Positions 1 to 7,918 of a stretch of DNA of 64,000 bases are shown here, piece by piece (the stretch's first letter is position 1; every line of letters starts with the position of its first letter). The translations under genes and the position numbers were made by a program. The notes under the pieces were generated by a model, which ran no database searches, was not told where the DNA came from, and worked only from the letters and a program-made list of their open reading frames with translations. The stretch spans positions 992,001-1,056,000 of the forward strand of contig NZ_FOYQ01000002.1 in the NCBI RefSeq assembly GCF_900115205.1, in the 5' to 3' direction. The DNA is from Robiginitalea myxolifaciens (GTDB lineage Bacteria > Bacteroidota > Bacteroidia > Flavobacteriales > Flavobacteriaceae).

Positions 1-113
1 TGGTCAATCTGCATTTACTCATTGGCCGGGGGCGCTTCAGATTTATTGGCTTGCCTTTGAAAATTAGAGGCGGAACGGGCTCGCCAGTGCGGGCCGTGGC
101 GGTTTTTGAATAA
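1..113 (+). CDS. Cyclase family protein, C-terminal fragment
   Basis: Reading from base 3, an open frame runs to a TAA at 111-113 and encodes about 36 residues; the 5' part lies outside the window. The tail contains the string GLPLKIRGGTGSPVRAVAVF, which resembles the C-terminus of cyclase-family (kynurenine formamidase-like) metal-dependent hydrolases, where a GLPLK...GGTGSPVRA segment is typical. The identification rests on this one segment only. Complete members hydrolyse formyl-amides or related bonds using metal-binding residues in the N-terminal part, which is not visible here. Confidence 0.55.
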   Translation, partial: VNLHLLIGRGRFRFIGLPLKIRGGTGSPVRAVAVFE

Positions 114-186
114 ATTCCGAATAGTGTTGAAAAAACCAGGGTAAAGGCCTTAACTTGAATCCTTGGGTTACCGCTTACAAAAAAGT

Positions 187-753
187 ATGAAGCATTTAAA
201 ATATCTAATCCGGGAAATTATCTCAGTGATTATCGGTATTCTGATTGCCCTTTCGGTGAGCAATTGGAGGGAGGAACAAAAGGATCAGCAATACCTCAGA
301 CAGATTAATAAGTCCATTAATCTTGAATTAGAAGAAAGTCTGGAGGACATTGCAGCCAGTATTCCTAAGCAGCAAACACTGATTGATAGTATTGGCTATT
401 ATATGAATGACGAATCGATCTCTATTTTCGAAATCATCACGCGTTCTGGTGGCATTCAAAGACCTACAATCATTACAAGCTCCTGGAAGGCAATCGCAAA
501 CACAAAAATTGAATTAATTGATTTTGAACAAATTGCGACGCTAACGGAAATTGAAGAATCCAAGGATTTAATTGAATTGAAATCGGAAAAGTTAGTCGAT
601 TACATCTTTGAGAATCTTAAGTCGACGGATCCCGAAAAGAAAGAAATATTCTTTTTATTCAGTAAGGAGATGCTCAGTACTACAAAATATACGTTTACCG
701 AAGTAGAAACCTATCTTACTAAAGTTCGGGAAGAAGAAGTCCAATACAAGTGA
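187..753 (+). CDS. DUF6090-type membrane protein (paralogue 1)
   Basis: 188-residue protein from the ATG at 187; an in-frame GTG eight codons upstream is possible but adds nothing to the family pattern. The first 30 residues hold one membrane helix with the signature I-I-G-I-L-I-A-L-S-V-S-N-W followed by a charged, glutamate-rich segment (REEQKDQQ), then a helical soluble region. This matches the DUF6090 pattern common in Flavobacteriia. Related genes in this window lie at 28,361 and 52,693. Function is unknown; topology suggests an inner-membrane anchor with a helical domain on one side. It overlaps the next gene by 4 bases (GTGA). Confidence 0.75.
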   Translation: MKHLKYLIREIISVIIGILIALSVSNWREEQKDQQYLRQINKSINLELEESLEDIAASIPKQQTLIDSIGYYMNDESISIFEIITRSGGIQRPTIITSSWKAIANTKIELIDFEQIATLTEIEESKDLIELKSEKLVDYIFENLKSTDPEKKEIFFLFSKEMLSTTKYTFTEVETYLTKVREEEVQYK

Positions 754-1217
754 ACTTGAATAGTAAGCAGCTCTTGTATATCGGTATTTTTGGTATCACC
801 GCCTTGACTATTCTGGTCGATTTTGTTGCTCCCGGCACCTCCTATGAAAAGGAAATTCAGGAAGTCCGTAAGACGCTTCAGCGTTATTATAATGCCGGAG
901 GGAATTACCATTACTCGTATAAGGTGATAACAGCAGATCATGAATTCCTCATTGATGAAGACCTTGTAAAATCAGCAATCAAAGGACAACTTGTCGGCTA
1001 TACAATATCCCCAATATTTAGTCAGACAAATTGGTGTCGATTGCCCGGTAGTACGCAGAAATCCTATCACTCCTTACGTCTGGCCTCAGGACTAATATTG
1101 CCGCTGATATTTCTACTGGTACTATTTATCAGCTTCCGATTCAAGAAGCGCATTGGGACCCTGGTCTTCATACTTCAAATTTTAGTGCTAGCAGATCTCA
1201 TATTCCTCCTCTCATAA
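750..1217 (+). CDS. Hypothetical membrane protein
   Basis: 155 residues beginning at a GTG that overlaps the preceding stop (GTGA), so translational coupling with the DUF6090-type gene is likely. One hydrophobic helix lies near the N-terminus (residues about 8-27), followed by a polar region of about 80 residues and two hydrophobic helices at the C-terminus (about 112-155) split by an RFKKR loop. I do not recognise the family. The polar middle part would face one side of the membrane, probably the periplasm. It may act together with the upstream protein, an inference from the overlap only. Confidence 0.6.
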   Translation: MNLNSKQLLYIGIFGITALTILVDFVAPGTSYEKEIQEVRKTLQRYYNAGGNYHYSYKVITADHEFLIDEDLVKSAIKGQLVGYTISPIFSQTNWCRLPGSTQKSYHSLRLASGLILPLIFLLVLFISFRFKKRIGTLVFILQILVLADLIFLLS

Positions 1218-1306
1218 ACTTTCCCACTGAAATCAGACAGCAGGATTCCCCCTGATTGAATTAAGCTTTTTACTAACTTACCAGGAACACGTTTCAACCT
1301 GACAAA

Positions 1307-3049
1307 ATGAAAAACAAGTTCCTGCTTGCACTACTCCTGCTTTGCCCGTGCGCTGCCTTATTGGCTCAAACCTATATCACCAATGTTACTGTGGTCGATG
1401 TAGAGAAAAAACGCCTGATTCCCAATCAAACGGTTGTGGTAACCGGTAACGAGATCACCGACATTAAAAAAAGTAACAGGATCCGGGTTCCGGAGAATGC
1501 ACAGATAGTCGATGGCTCGGAGGGATACCTCATTCCGGGCATGGTAGATGCCCACATCCACTTCTTTCAAAATGGCGGGCTGTACGCTCGGCCCGATGTG
1601 ATAGACCTGCGTGCCTACCAATCGATAACCGATGAAGTTGCCCTGACCAAGAGCGATATGGAAGGGAAGCTGAGGCGCTACCTTAAAAACGGAATCACCA
1701 CAGTGATCGATGTTGGTTCCACCTACAGTTTTTTAGAGCAACGCAAGGAGTTTACCGATAAGTCCCATGCCCCGAACATCTATGTTACGGGCCCGCTCCT
1801 GACCACCTATAAACCTTCAATCTATGAAGAATACGGTCCAAATGATACACCCTTTACGCTGACCACAACAGTTGAAGAAGGTATTGCAGGCGTTCAGGAG
1901 CAATTGGAACACAATCCTGACTTTATCAAAATCTGGTATATCGCCGGGGCCGATGGTCTCAGTGTTGCTGAAAGCGCTCAAAAGAACTTGCCTATTGTCA
2001 AAGGCATTATAGAAGAAGCCCACCGCAATAACCTTAAGGTAGCCGTTCATGCCACCCAGCGCGTGACAGCCCAGCTGGCTGTAGAAAATGGTGCGGATTT
2101 CCTGGTCCACAGTGTCGATGACGAAGTACTGCAGGAGGATTTCATTCAACTGATGAAGCAAAACGAAGTAGTCCTCTGCCCTACCCTGATTGTTTCTGCT
2201 GGCTATACCAACACCTTTGGGCAACGCCTCGAATTCAGCGCTCATGAACTGCAAAATGCCGATCCCTATCAGCTAGGTTCTCTCTTGGATCTAAGGCACT
2301 TATCGGATACCACAGTTGTGGAAGGCTACCGCCAATATGCAAATGCCCCCACAACACTCGCTCGTGGGAAACGAACGGATTCCATCAGTAAAATAAACCT
2401 CAAATTACTCTCCGATGCCGGGGTGACCATCGCAACCGGTACCGATGCTGGAAATATTGGCACCCTGCACGCTTCCTCCTATTTATCCGAATTGCAGGCA
2501 ATGCAACAAAGCGGGATGAGCAACTGGAAAATCCTGGAGGCTTCGACCCTGAACGGCGCTAAAATCTTGGATTTGGAAGACAAAATGGGATCTGTTGCTG
2601 TGGGCAAAACGGCTAATTTGGTCCTTCTGAACGCCAACCCCATAGCAGATTTAAAGAATCTGACCCAAATAAACACCATCATTAACAAGGGAGAGGTGAT
2701 TAACCCGAAGGAGCTCCTGAAAGACAGCCCGGAGGATCTGGCCCAAAGGCAATTAAATGCCTATAACCTCCGGGATATTGATGGCTTCCTGGAGCCTTAC
2801 GCGGAAGACGTAGAGGTATATTCCTTCCCGAATACGCTGCTTTACACCGGAAAAGAAATAATGCGTCAGCAATATTCTGGGATGTTTGCAAATACACCTA
2901 ATCTACATTGCGAACTTAAGGGAAGAATCGTTCAGGGAAATGTCGTTATCGACCAGGAACGGGTGCGTTTCGGTTCTTCCTTTGTCGAAGCCATCGCGAT
3001 CTACCACATTGAAGATGGAAAAATTAAAAAGGTATACTTTGTTCAGTAG
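1307..3049 (+). CDS. Secreted amidohydrolase with C-terminal SnoaL-like domain
   Basis: 580 residues. A signal peptide ends near residue 21 (LLAQ). The amidohydrolase (imidazolonepropionase-like) TIM barrel follows: the HxH pair is His83 and His85 in DAHIH, a candidate metal-ligand lysine is Lys208, His248 (VHAT) and His268 (VHS) are next, and the catalytic Asp380 sits in TGTDAG. The composite beta-sandwich closes around residues 425-465. Residues about 475-580 form an extra domain resembling SnoaL/NTF2-like folds (QRQLNAYNLRDIDGFLEPYA), normally a separate protein. Substrate is unknown; amide, dipeptide or lactam bonds are typical. The DUF2834 gene follows after 6 bases, so the two are probably co-transcribed. 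Confidence 0.85.
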   Translation: MKNKFLLALLLLCPCAALLAQTYITNVTVVDVEKKRLIPNQTVVVTGNEITDIKKSNRIRVPENAQIVDGSEGYLIPGMVDAHIHFFQNGGLYARPDVIDLRAYQSITDEVALTKSDMEGKLRRYLKNGITTVIDVGSTYSFLEQRKEFTDKSHAPNIYVTGPLLTTYKPSIYEEYGPNDTPFTLTTTVEEGIAGVQEQLEHNPDFIKIWYIAGADGLSVAESAQKNLPIVKGIIEEAHRNNLKVAVHATQRVTAQLAVENGADFLVHSVDDEVLQEDFIQLMKQNEVVLCPTLIVSAGYTNTFGQRLEFSAHELQNADPYQLGSLLDLRHLSDTTVVEGYRQYANAPTTLARGKRTDSISKINLKLLSDAGVTIATGTDAGNIGTLHASSYLSELQAMQQSGMSNWKILEASTLNGAKILDLEDKMGSVAVGKTANLVLLNANPIADLKNLTQINTIINKGEVINPKELLKDSPEDLAQRQLNAYNLRDIDGFLEPYAEDVEVYSFPNTLLYTGKEIMRQQYSGMFANTPNLHCELKGRIVQGNVVIDQERVRFGSSFVEAIAIYHIEDGKIKKVYFVQ

Positions 3050-3055
3050 TCTGTT

Positions 3056-3376
3056 ATGAAAAAAATATATCTCGTTCTCGCTGTTATAGGGTTCATTGCC
3101 CCGAGCATACTTGTGGCCATAGAATCAGTTGAAACCGGAAATATTTTGCTCTATACCCAACCCGCAGCAACCCTGGAGGCCATGTTCAGCAACCGGATTT
3201 CTACCATCTTTATGATCGATTTACTGTTCGCAGTACTGGTTTTCTTTATCTGGACGTATGCCGACAGCAAAAAGAATGGTGTACGAAATATTGGTCTTGT
3301 CTGGCTACTAACACTACTCTTGGGGCTTGCAGGTGGCTTTCCTTTGTATCTCTATTTGCGGGAAAAGGAAAATTGA
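3056..3376 (+). CDS. DUF2834 domain membrane protein
   Basis: 106 residues with three hydrophobic segments: residues about 5-25, 48-68 and 80-100. The arrangement of a short N-terminal helix, a polar loop and two closely spaced helices ending in a basic tail (YLREKEN) fits DUF2834, a family of small integral membrane proteins of unknown function. It starts 6 bases after the amidohydrolase stop, and a VanZ-like gene follows. No catalytic motif is visible. Confidence 0.7.
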   Translation: MKKIYLVLAVIGFIAPSILVAIESVETGNILLYTQPAATLEAMFSNRISTIFMIDLLFAVLVFFIWTYADSKKNGVRNIGLVWLLTLLLGLAGGFPLYLYLREKEN

Positions 3377-3406
3377 AAAACGCGCCAGGACCATTAGACT
3401 CCCACT

Positions 3407-3985
3407 ATGAAAAAGCCATTCCCATTTACTTCTCAAAAGGAACGGCGTTTATGGATGTGGGCCTTCTTGACGATGTTGGCGATTTTCGCCACCTTATTTC
3501 TCGGGGGTCGGGTTATTGACTTTATGGTGAACAAGCGCATTATTGAACAAAGCACGTTCTACCTTTTCCTGCTGCTTGTATTCGCCTTTATTCTTAGTGG
3601 ATTTAAAAATCTGAACCGACGATACGAGTATTGGATCTATGCCGGTGCGTTGGCCGTATTTGCCATGGCCGTGCTGCGCATGGGACTCTCGGTGTCCGAA
3701 CGCTCGCATATGGTGGAATATGGTTTGCTAGCAATTCTGATCTATAAGGCGCTAATGGAGCGCAAAAAACAAGATGACGCGGTGACATACCCATTTCTGT
3801 TTGCTATAGTCATCACGGGAATGATAGGTACAATAGATGAGTGTATCCAATATTTCTTACCTTATCGTGTCTTTGACTTCTTCGACATTGGGTTTAATTT
3901 TTTCGCTGCATTTCTGGGTGTTTTTATCAGTTTTGGCACCCACAAGGCAACCCACTTTATTGAGAAGTTGAGGACTAAAAAGTAA
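3407..3985 (+). CDS. VanZ-like family membrane protein
   Basis: 192 residues with about five membrane helices. The features expected of the VanZ-like family are present: a central helix with a conserved-looking HMVEYGLLA segment, and an acidic IDECIQYFLPYR segment followed by DFFDIGFNFF. VanZ of Enterococcus gives low-level teicoplanin resistance, but most VanZ-like proteins have no known role and this one should not be read as a resistance gene. It sits between DUF2834 and SnoaL-like genes in the same direction with short gaps. Confidence 0.8.
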   Translation: MKKPFPFTSQKERRLWMWAFLTMLAIFATLFLGGRVIDFMVNKRIIEQSTFYLFLLLVFAFILSGFKNLNRRYEYWIYAGALAVFAMAVLRMGLSVSERSHMVEYGLLAILIYKALMERKKQDDAVTYPFLFAIVITGMIGTIDECIQYFLPYRVFDFFDIGFNFFAAFLGVFISFGTHKATHFIEKLRTKK

Positions 3986-3992
3986 TTCTTCC

Positions 3993-4466
3993 ATGCCAAA
4001 TGCCCGATACCTCCGAACTACCTCATTATTTCTCTTCTTCATTGCATCCTTAAACTTCTTAGCAGCCCAGACCTATCAGGGTAGTTCAGAAGATATTGAC
4101 GCAATTCTATCGAATATCAGGAATTTTTCGACCTCGGTCATGAATGGGGATACCCAAGCCATTGGGATGGCATACACCGCTGATGCAAAAATTTTTCCCA
4201 ACAACAGGGACATTATCACAGGTCGGGAAGCCATTATCGGTTACTGGACCCTCCCTGAAGGTCTAAGCACCAAGTATCATAAAATCACTCCTGAGGAAAT
4301 AAATGTTTTGGGGGATGAAGCCTATGATTACGGATATTACGAAGGAACCACCCTACGCGCAGACGGATCGGAATCCAGTTGGAAAGGGAAATATGTAATC
4401 ATTTGGAGGAAGGTAAAAGGGGAATGGAAAATATATTTAGATATCTGGAATGCGATAAGGGAATGA
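3993..4466 (+). CDS. Secreted SnoaL/DUF4440-like protein
   Basis: 157 residues with a signal peptide ending near residue 25 (FLAAQ). The mature part has the NTF2/SnoaL-like pattern: an N-terminal helix (NIRNFSTSVMNGD), then AMAYTADAKIFPNNRDIITGREAIIGYW, and beta strands ending in WKGKYVIIWRKVKGEWKIYLDIWN. Proteins of this DUF4440/SnoaL-like group are small cone-shaped folds, some enzymatic and some binding; no substrate can be named. Its stop overlaps the ATG of the following gene by 4 bases (ATGA). Confidence 0.8.
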   Translation: MPNARYLRTTSLFLFFIASLNFLAAQTYQGSSEDIDAILSNIRNFSTSVMNGDTQAIGMAYTADAKIFPNNRDIITGREAIIGYWTLPEGLSTKYHKITPEEINVLGDEAYDYGYYEGTTLRADGSESSWKGKYVIIWRKVKGEWKIYLDIWNAIRE

Positions 4467-4954
4467 AAAAGTTTATGACTACAAAGTATCTATATCTCCT
4501 CCTCCTGCTCATCCTTAGCAGCTCAACATATGGGCAGAACAAGAAGGCGGAAATGATGGAAAAACTCGATTTCCTGGTGGGTGAATGGATAGGGACTACC
4601 CGGATATATGAAAATGGAAAAGTAACCCGGGAAGGTGCAGCATACGAAAAGATCTCTTACGATCTGGAAAAGAACATCCTGGTTATTGAGCTCAATACAG
4701 AATTCCTGCAACTTCATACAATAGTCCTTTTTAGTGAAGAAGATCAGAAATACCATTATCACCGGTTTGCGAAAAGTGGCGCAGCAGTTTACCCGGCCGA
4801 ATTGATCGACGGGCAACTGGTAGTGATGCCCAACGAAAACACCCGCTTCTTTTTTAGAAGCACCCCCGAAGGAGGCTTCCGGGAATACGGAGAACGCCGT
4901 ATCGACGGTACCTGGGTCAAAACCTTTGAAGATACATTTACCAATACTCAGTAA
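4463..4954 (+). CDS. Secreted DUF1579/THAP4-like beta-barrel protein
   Basis: 163 residues from the ATG at 4463, which overlaps the previous stop (ATGA). A longer frame from 4379 exists but would place 28 residues before a clear signal peptide (MKKFMTTKYLYLLLLLILSS, cleaved near TYGQ), so it is rejected. The mature protein has a FLVGEWIGTTRIYENGKV motif and alternating strands typical of DUF1579 and related lipocalin-like or nitrobindin-like barrels. Function is unknown; heme or small-ligand binding is possible for the fold, but no ligand histidine could be assigned. Confidence 0.7.
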   Translation: MKKFMTTKYLYLLLLLILSSSTYGQNKKAEMMEKLDFLVGEWIGTTRIYENGKVTREGAAYEKISYDLEKNILVIELNTEFLQLHTIVLFSEEDQKYHYHRFAKSGAAVYPAELIDGQLVVMPNENTRFFFRSTPEGGFREYGERRIDGTWVKTFEDTFTNTQ

Positions 4955-6259
4955 ATGAAGCAGGGAAGCCTTTTACCGATAGTGTTCCTGCTTATGTTCT
5001 TACAAGGTATTAGGGGACAAAACATCTTCCGCACGGTTTGTAGCGGCGATCAAGTTCGCTTGGACAGTATGCTAACTACTACCTCTATCGACACCCTGGA
5101 CAGGCGCGGGAGAACCTTATTGCACTGGGCTGTGGCATGTAAGCAATCGGAAGTATTGAATAACTTACTAGACCGGCAAAAGGACACCGAATGGCAGGCC
5201 AGGCATGGCGGGGCCTTACTGGAACTTATTGTCTTTTACGATAATGAGCCAGCCATTGAGAAACTGATACAGGCTGGGATTAATATCAATCAAAAGAATA
5301 CACGAGGAAGCACCGCCCTGGAAATTGCCCAGCGCCTGGGAAAAGAAGAAATCGCGAATGCTTTGCTCCTGAAGGGTGCAGACCCCGGTCTGGTGCGTAA
5401 CTATGAGCTTAAAGGAAGGTATCTGGGGCAGGTTACCCCCGGGTCAACGCCCGAGCTTTTTGCTCCCAATTTCATTTCTACCGAAGAACAGGAATTTGGC
5501 TCTGTCTTTAATCGGGCCGGCAATGAATTCTATTTCGGAGTGGATATTGGTTCCCGCAATGAGATACGCCGCTCGAAGATGGAAGGGAATCGCTGGAGTA
5601 AGCCCGAAGTAATCGTTGCTCATGAAAAATATGGTTACAACGATCCTTTCCTCTCCAATGACGAAGAACGCCTGTATTTTATTTCGAATCAGGCCTTAGA
5701 TGGCGCCGGTGAGCCTAAAGATATCGATATCTGGTATTGCGAGAGAACCGACGAGGGATGGTCGGAGCCTATCAATGCCGGCAGTAATATCAATACCCCG
5801 GAAGATGAATATTATATCTCCTTCGCCTCAGCAGGGACCATGTATTTTTCCTCCAATGGCCACCCCCGGAGCGATTCTTCAGATACAGATTCCACCCGTA
5901 CCGACCATGATATCTACTATTCTGAGTTTAAGCAAGGGGAATTTCAACCCCCGGTTCGCCTGCCTGAATCGATCAATACCGCAGCTTATGAAGCCGATGT
6001 CTATATAGCACCGGATGAATCCTATATTATTTTTTGTTCGACCCGGGAGGAAGGATTGGGTGGCGGGGATCTTTACATTAGTTTTAAGGATGCCAATGGA
6101 ACGTGGTCCGAGGCTATAAACATGGGAGATGACATCAACTCCGACGCCTATGAATTCTGCCCCTATGTGACGCCAGATGGAAAGTTTCTCTTCTATACCA
6201 GCAATATGGACATTTATTGGGTGAGTACGACCGTTTTAGAAGGAATGCGGAACAACTAA
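4955..6259 (+). CDS. Secreted ankyrin repeat - PD40 beta-propeller protein
   Basis: 434 residues, starting directly after the preceding TAA. Signal peptide residues 1-21 (ending IRGQ). Residues about 45-145 are ankyrin repeats: the helices RRGRTLLHWAVACKQSEVLNNLL and TRGSTALEIAQRLGKEEIANALLLKGADP match the consensus. Residues about 170-430 are a TolB/PD40-type propeller with repeated YFISN, MYFSSNG, IIFCSTREEGLGGGDLYIS and FLFYTSN blades. PD40 propellers are usually periplasmic or lipoprotein scaffolds; ankyrin repeats bind proteins. The fusion suggests a binding or scaffold protein in the envelope rather than an enzyme. Confidence 0.8.
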   Translation: MKQGSLLPIVFLLMFLQGIRGQNIFRTVCSGDQVRLDSMLTTTSIDTLDRRGRTLLHWAVACKQSEVLNNLLDRQKDTEWQARHGGALLELIVFYDNEPAIEKLIQAGININQKNTRGSTALEIAQRLGKEEIANALLLKGADPGLVRNYELKGRYLGQVTPGSTPELFAPNFISTEEQEFGSVFNRAGNEFYFGVDIGSRNEIRRSKMEGNRWSKPEVIVAHEKYGYNDPFLSNDEERLYFISNQALDGAGEPKDIDIWYCERTDEGWSEPINAGSNINTPEDEYYISFASAGTMYFSSNGHPRSDSSDTDSTRTDHDIYYSEFKQGEFQPPVRLPESINTAAYEADVYIAPDESYIIFCSTREEGLGGGDLYISFKDANGTWSEAINMGDDINSDAYEFCPYVTPDGKFLFYTSNMDIYWVSTTVLEGMRNN

Positions 6260-6275
6260 TCGATTATAATGTACC

Positions 6276-6689
6276 ATGAAAAATCATTCTGACCTTTCTG
6301 ACGAAACCTTTGAGCATCAATTCCGAAGTGGTAGCCTGAATCCCGCGCTATTTTCACATGAAGCCCATTTGAGAATAGCCTGGCTGATGATAAACAAATA
6401 TGGCATTGCTGAATCGCTGCAATTATTCCCCTTACTTCTCAAAAATTACGTGAGCATCTTAGGAGCAGCAAGTAAATACAATGAAACGCTAACCGTGGCC
6501 GCTTTAAAGGCTGTATATCATTTTATGGCCAAGTCCAATAGTAAAGCGTTCCCTGAATTTATCGAGGAGTTCCCACAATTGAATTTTGAATTCAAGAGAT
6601 TAATGCGTTGCCATTATAGTTTTGATATCTACAACCTACCTCTGGCAAAAACTAATTATCTGGAGCCTGATTTAATTCCTTTTGACTAA
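6276..6689 (+). CDS. Conserved hypothetical helical protein
   Basis: 137 residues, soluble and mostly helical, without signal peptide. The segment FSHEAHLRIAWLMINKYGIAES resembles a family of uncharacterised bacterial proteins with an F-x-H-x-x-H-[LV]-R-[LI]-A-W motif. Two histidines (HEAH) and a later CHYSFD could bind metal, but this is a guess. It lies 16 bases after the ankyrin-propeller gene in the same direction. A 149-base gap follows with no gene and no convincing promoter or terminator. Confidence 0.55.
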   Translation: MKNHSDLSDETFEHQFRSGSLNPALFSHEAHLRIAWLMINKYGIAESLQLFPLLLKNYVSILGAASKYNETLTVAALKAVYHFMAKSNSKAFPEFIEEFPQLNFEFKRLMRCHYSFDIYNLPLAKTNYLEPDLIPFD

Positions 6690-6838
6690 TCTGTTCAAAA
6701 AATGAGATGACGAAATTTACGGATTCATTTTATCCAGCTCCCAAGGGTTTGCCTCATAGTTTTGGTAGTGAGTTGCCCAATTTATCGTATACTTAAGAGT
6801 CGCCTGAATTCACAATAAATTTTTACTCGCAATCCCAA

Positions 6839-7381
6839 TTGAAAAAATTCCTCACAAATCTCTGGATCTGGGCGGTTATCGGACTAACCATTCTGGGGTT
6901 CGTCTTATTGAACTTTGTTCTTCTGGGGGACGGAAGGAAGGATGTTCCCGACAATATCAAACCATATTTCCTGGGACTGGGCGTTTTATTGGTGCTTCCC
7001 ATGGTGATTGTGATTGTACGAAACAATCGATTCATTAAAAATGCCGAGAGAAAAGAAACGAGGCGGAAAGAGCAATTAATCCGAACCGGTAAAAAAGTCC
7101 CCGTAAACCTGGATGAAGTAAAGATTCATACCAATAGTTATTTGCAGGAAGTGGAAGTGGGAAGCGGCTATGCCCGCAGAAATGAAACCGTAGACGTCGA
7201 TCACAATGTTATCCTCCTGGAAATACCTTATGCAAATGAGGTGATTAACTACCGAATTGATGTGGGAATGGATCCGGAGCGGCTCAGAATGCATTTGGCA
7301 ATAAAAGGAGAAACTATCTTATATGTTGATCCGAATGACCCGAACAACCATTATCTGGATTTAAAATTTTTAACCGAATGA
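6839..7381 (+). CDS. Hypothetical membrane-anchored protein
   Basis: 180 residues from a TTG start. Two membrane helices (residues about 7-29 and 43-62) are followed by a basic segment (NAERKETRRKEQLIRTGKK) and a soluble beta-rich domain of about 110 residues that ends with VDPNDPNNHYLDLKFL. The basic stretch after the second helix suggests that the soluble domain is cytoplasmic. The family is not recognised. The stop overlaps the next start by 4 bases (ATGA), which suggests coupled translation with the HEAT-like gene. Confidence 0.55.
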   Translation: MKKFLTNLWIWAVIGLTILGFVLLNFVLLGDGRKDVPDNIKPYFLGLGVLLVLPMVIVIVRNNRFIKNAERKETRRKEQLIRTGKKVPVNLDEVKIHTNSYLQEVEVGSGYARRNETVDVDHNVILLEIPYANEVINYRIDVGMDPERLRMHLAIKGETILYVDPNDPNNHYLDLKFLTE

Positions 7382-7902
7382 GAGGATTCGCAGAACGGCT
7401 TCAAGGCGGCCACCCTAATTCGCTGGGCGATACAGTTGCAGTGGTTGAAGAGATACTGGCCAACAATGAGCTGTTCGACGAGTTTTTCAACTGTTATTTC
7501 AGCGATGATGAAGTAGTTCGCCTTCGCACTTCAAATGGTATGAAGCGGATCTGCAAAGCAAATAAGTCCTTGCTTCTTCCCTATCTGGACAGGTTTTTGG
7601 ACGAGATTTCGCAAATTGATCAGGCTTCTACCCAATGGACCTTGTCCCAACTCTTTGAAGTCCTGGTTAGCGATATGTCTGCCGGTCAAATCAAAAAGGC
7701 AACCCGGCTAATGAAACACAATCTCGCCAATCACAACGACTGGATTGTTCTGAATCAAACCATGGTAACTTTGTCCCAGTGGGCCAAAAAAGATGAAAAC
7801 TTAAAAAATTGGATAATTCCGCAGTTGCAAAGACATAGCGCCGATCCACGTAAGTCGGTTTCGGGCAGAGCGATAAAATTGCTAAATACTCTTGATTCTT
7901 AG
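7378..7902 (+). CDS. HEAT-like alpha-helical hypothetical protein
   Basis: 174 residues, soluble, with helical pairs such as LFDEFFNCYFSDDEVVRLRTSNGMKRICKAN and DWIVLNQTMVTLSQWAKKDENLKNWIIPQL. The spacing and the phrase 'DEVVRLRTSNGMKRI' are typical of HEAT/ARM-type repeats, which bind proteins or nucleic acid. No enzymatic motif is seen. The start overlaps the preceding stop by 4 bases, and the next gene begins 16 bases downstream. Confidence 0.55.
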   Translation: MRGFAERLQGGHPNSLGDTVAVVEEILANNELFDEFFNCYFSDDEVVRLRTSNGMKRICKANKSLLLPYLDRFLDEISQIDQASTQWTLSQLFEVLVSDMSAGQIKKATRLMKHNLANHNDWIVLNQTMVTLSQWAKKDENLKNWIIPQLQRHSADPRKSVSGRAIKLLNTLDS

Positions 7903-7918
7903 CTAACCAAATAAATTG

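Noticed and set aside
3407-3985. Antibiotic resistance reading of the VanZ-like gene
   Set aside because: Only the fold is similar; the other van genes are absent and most family members have no resistance role.
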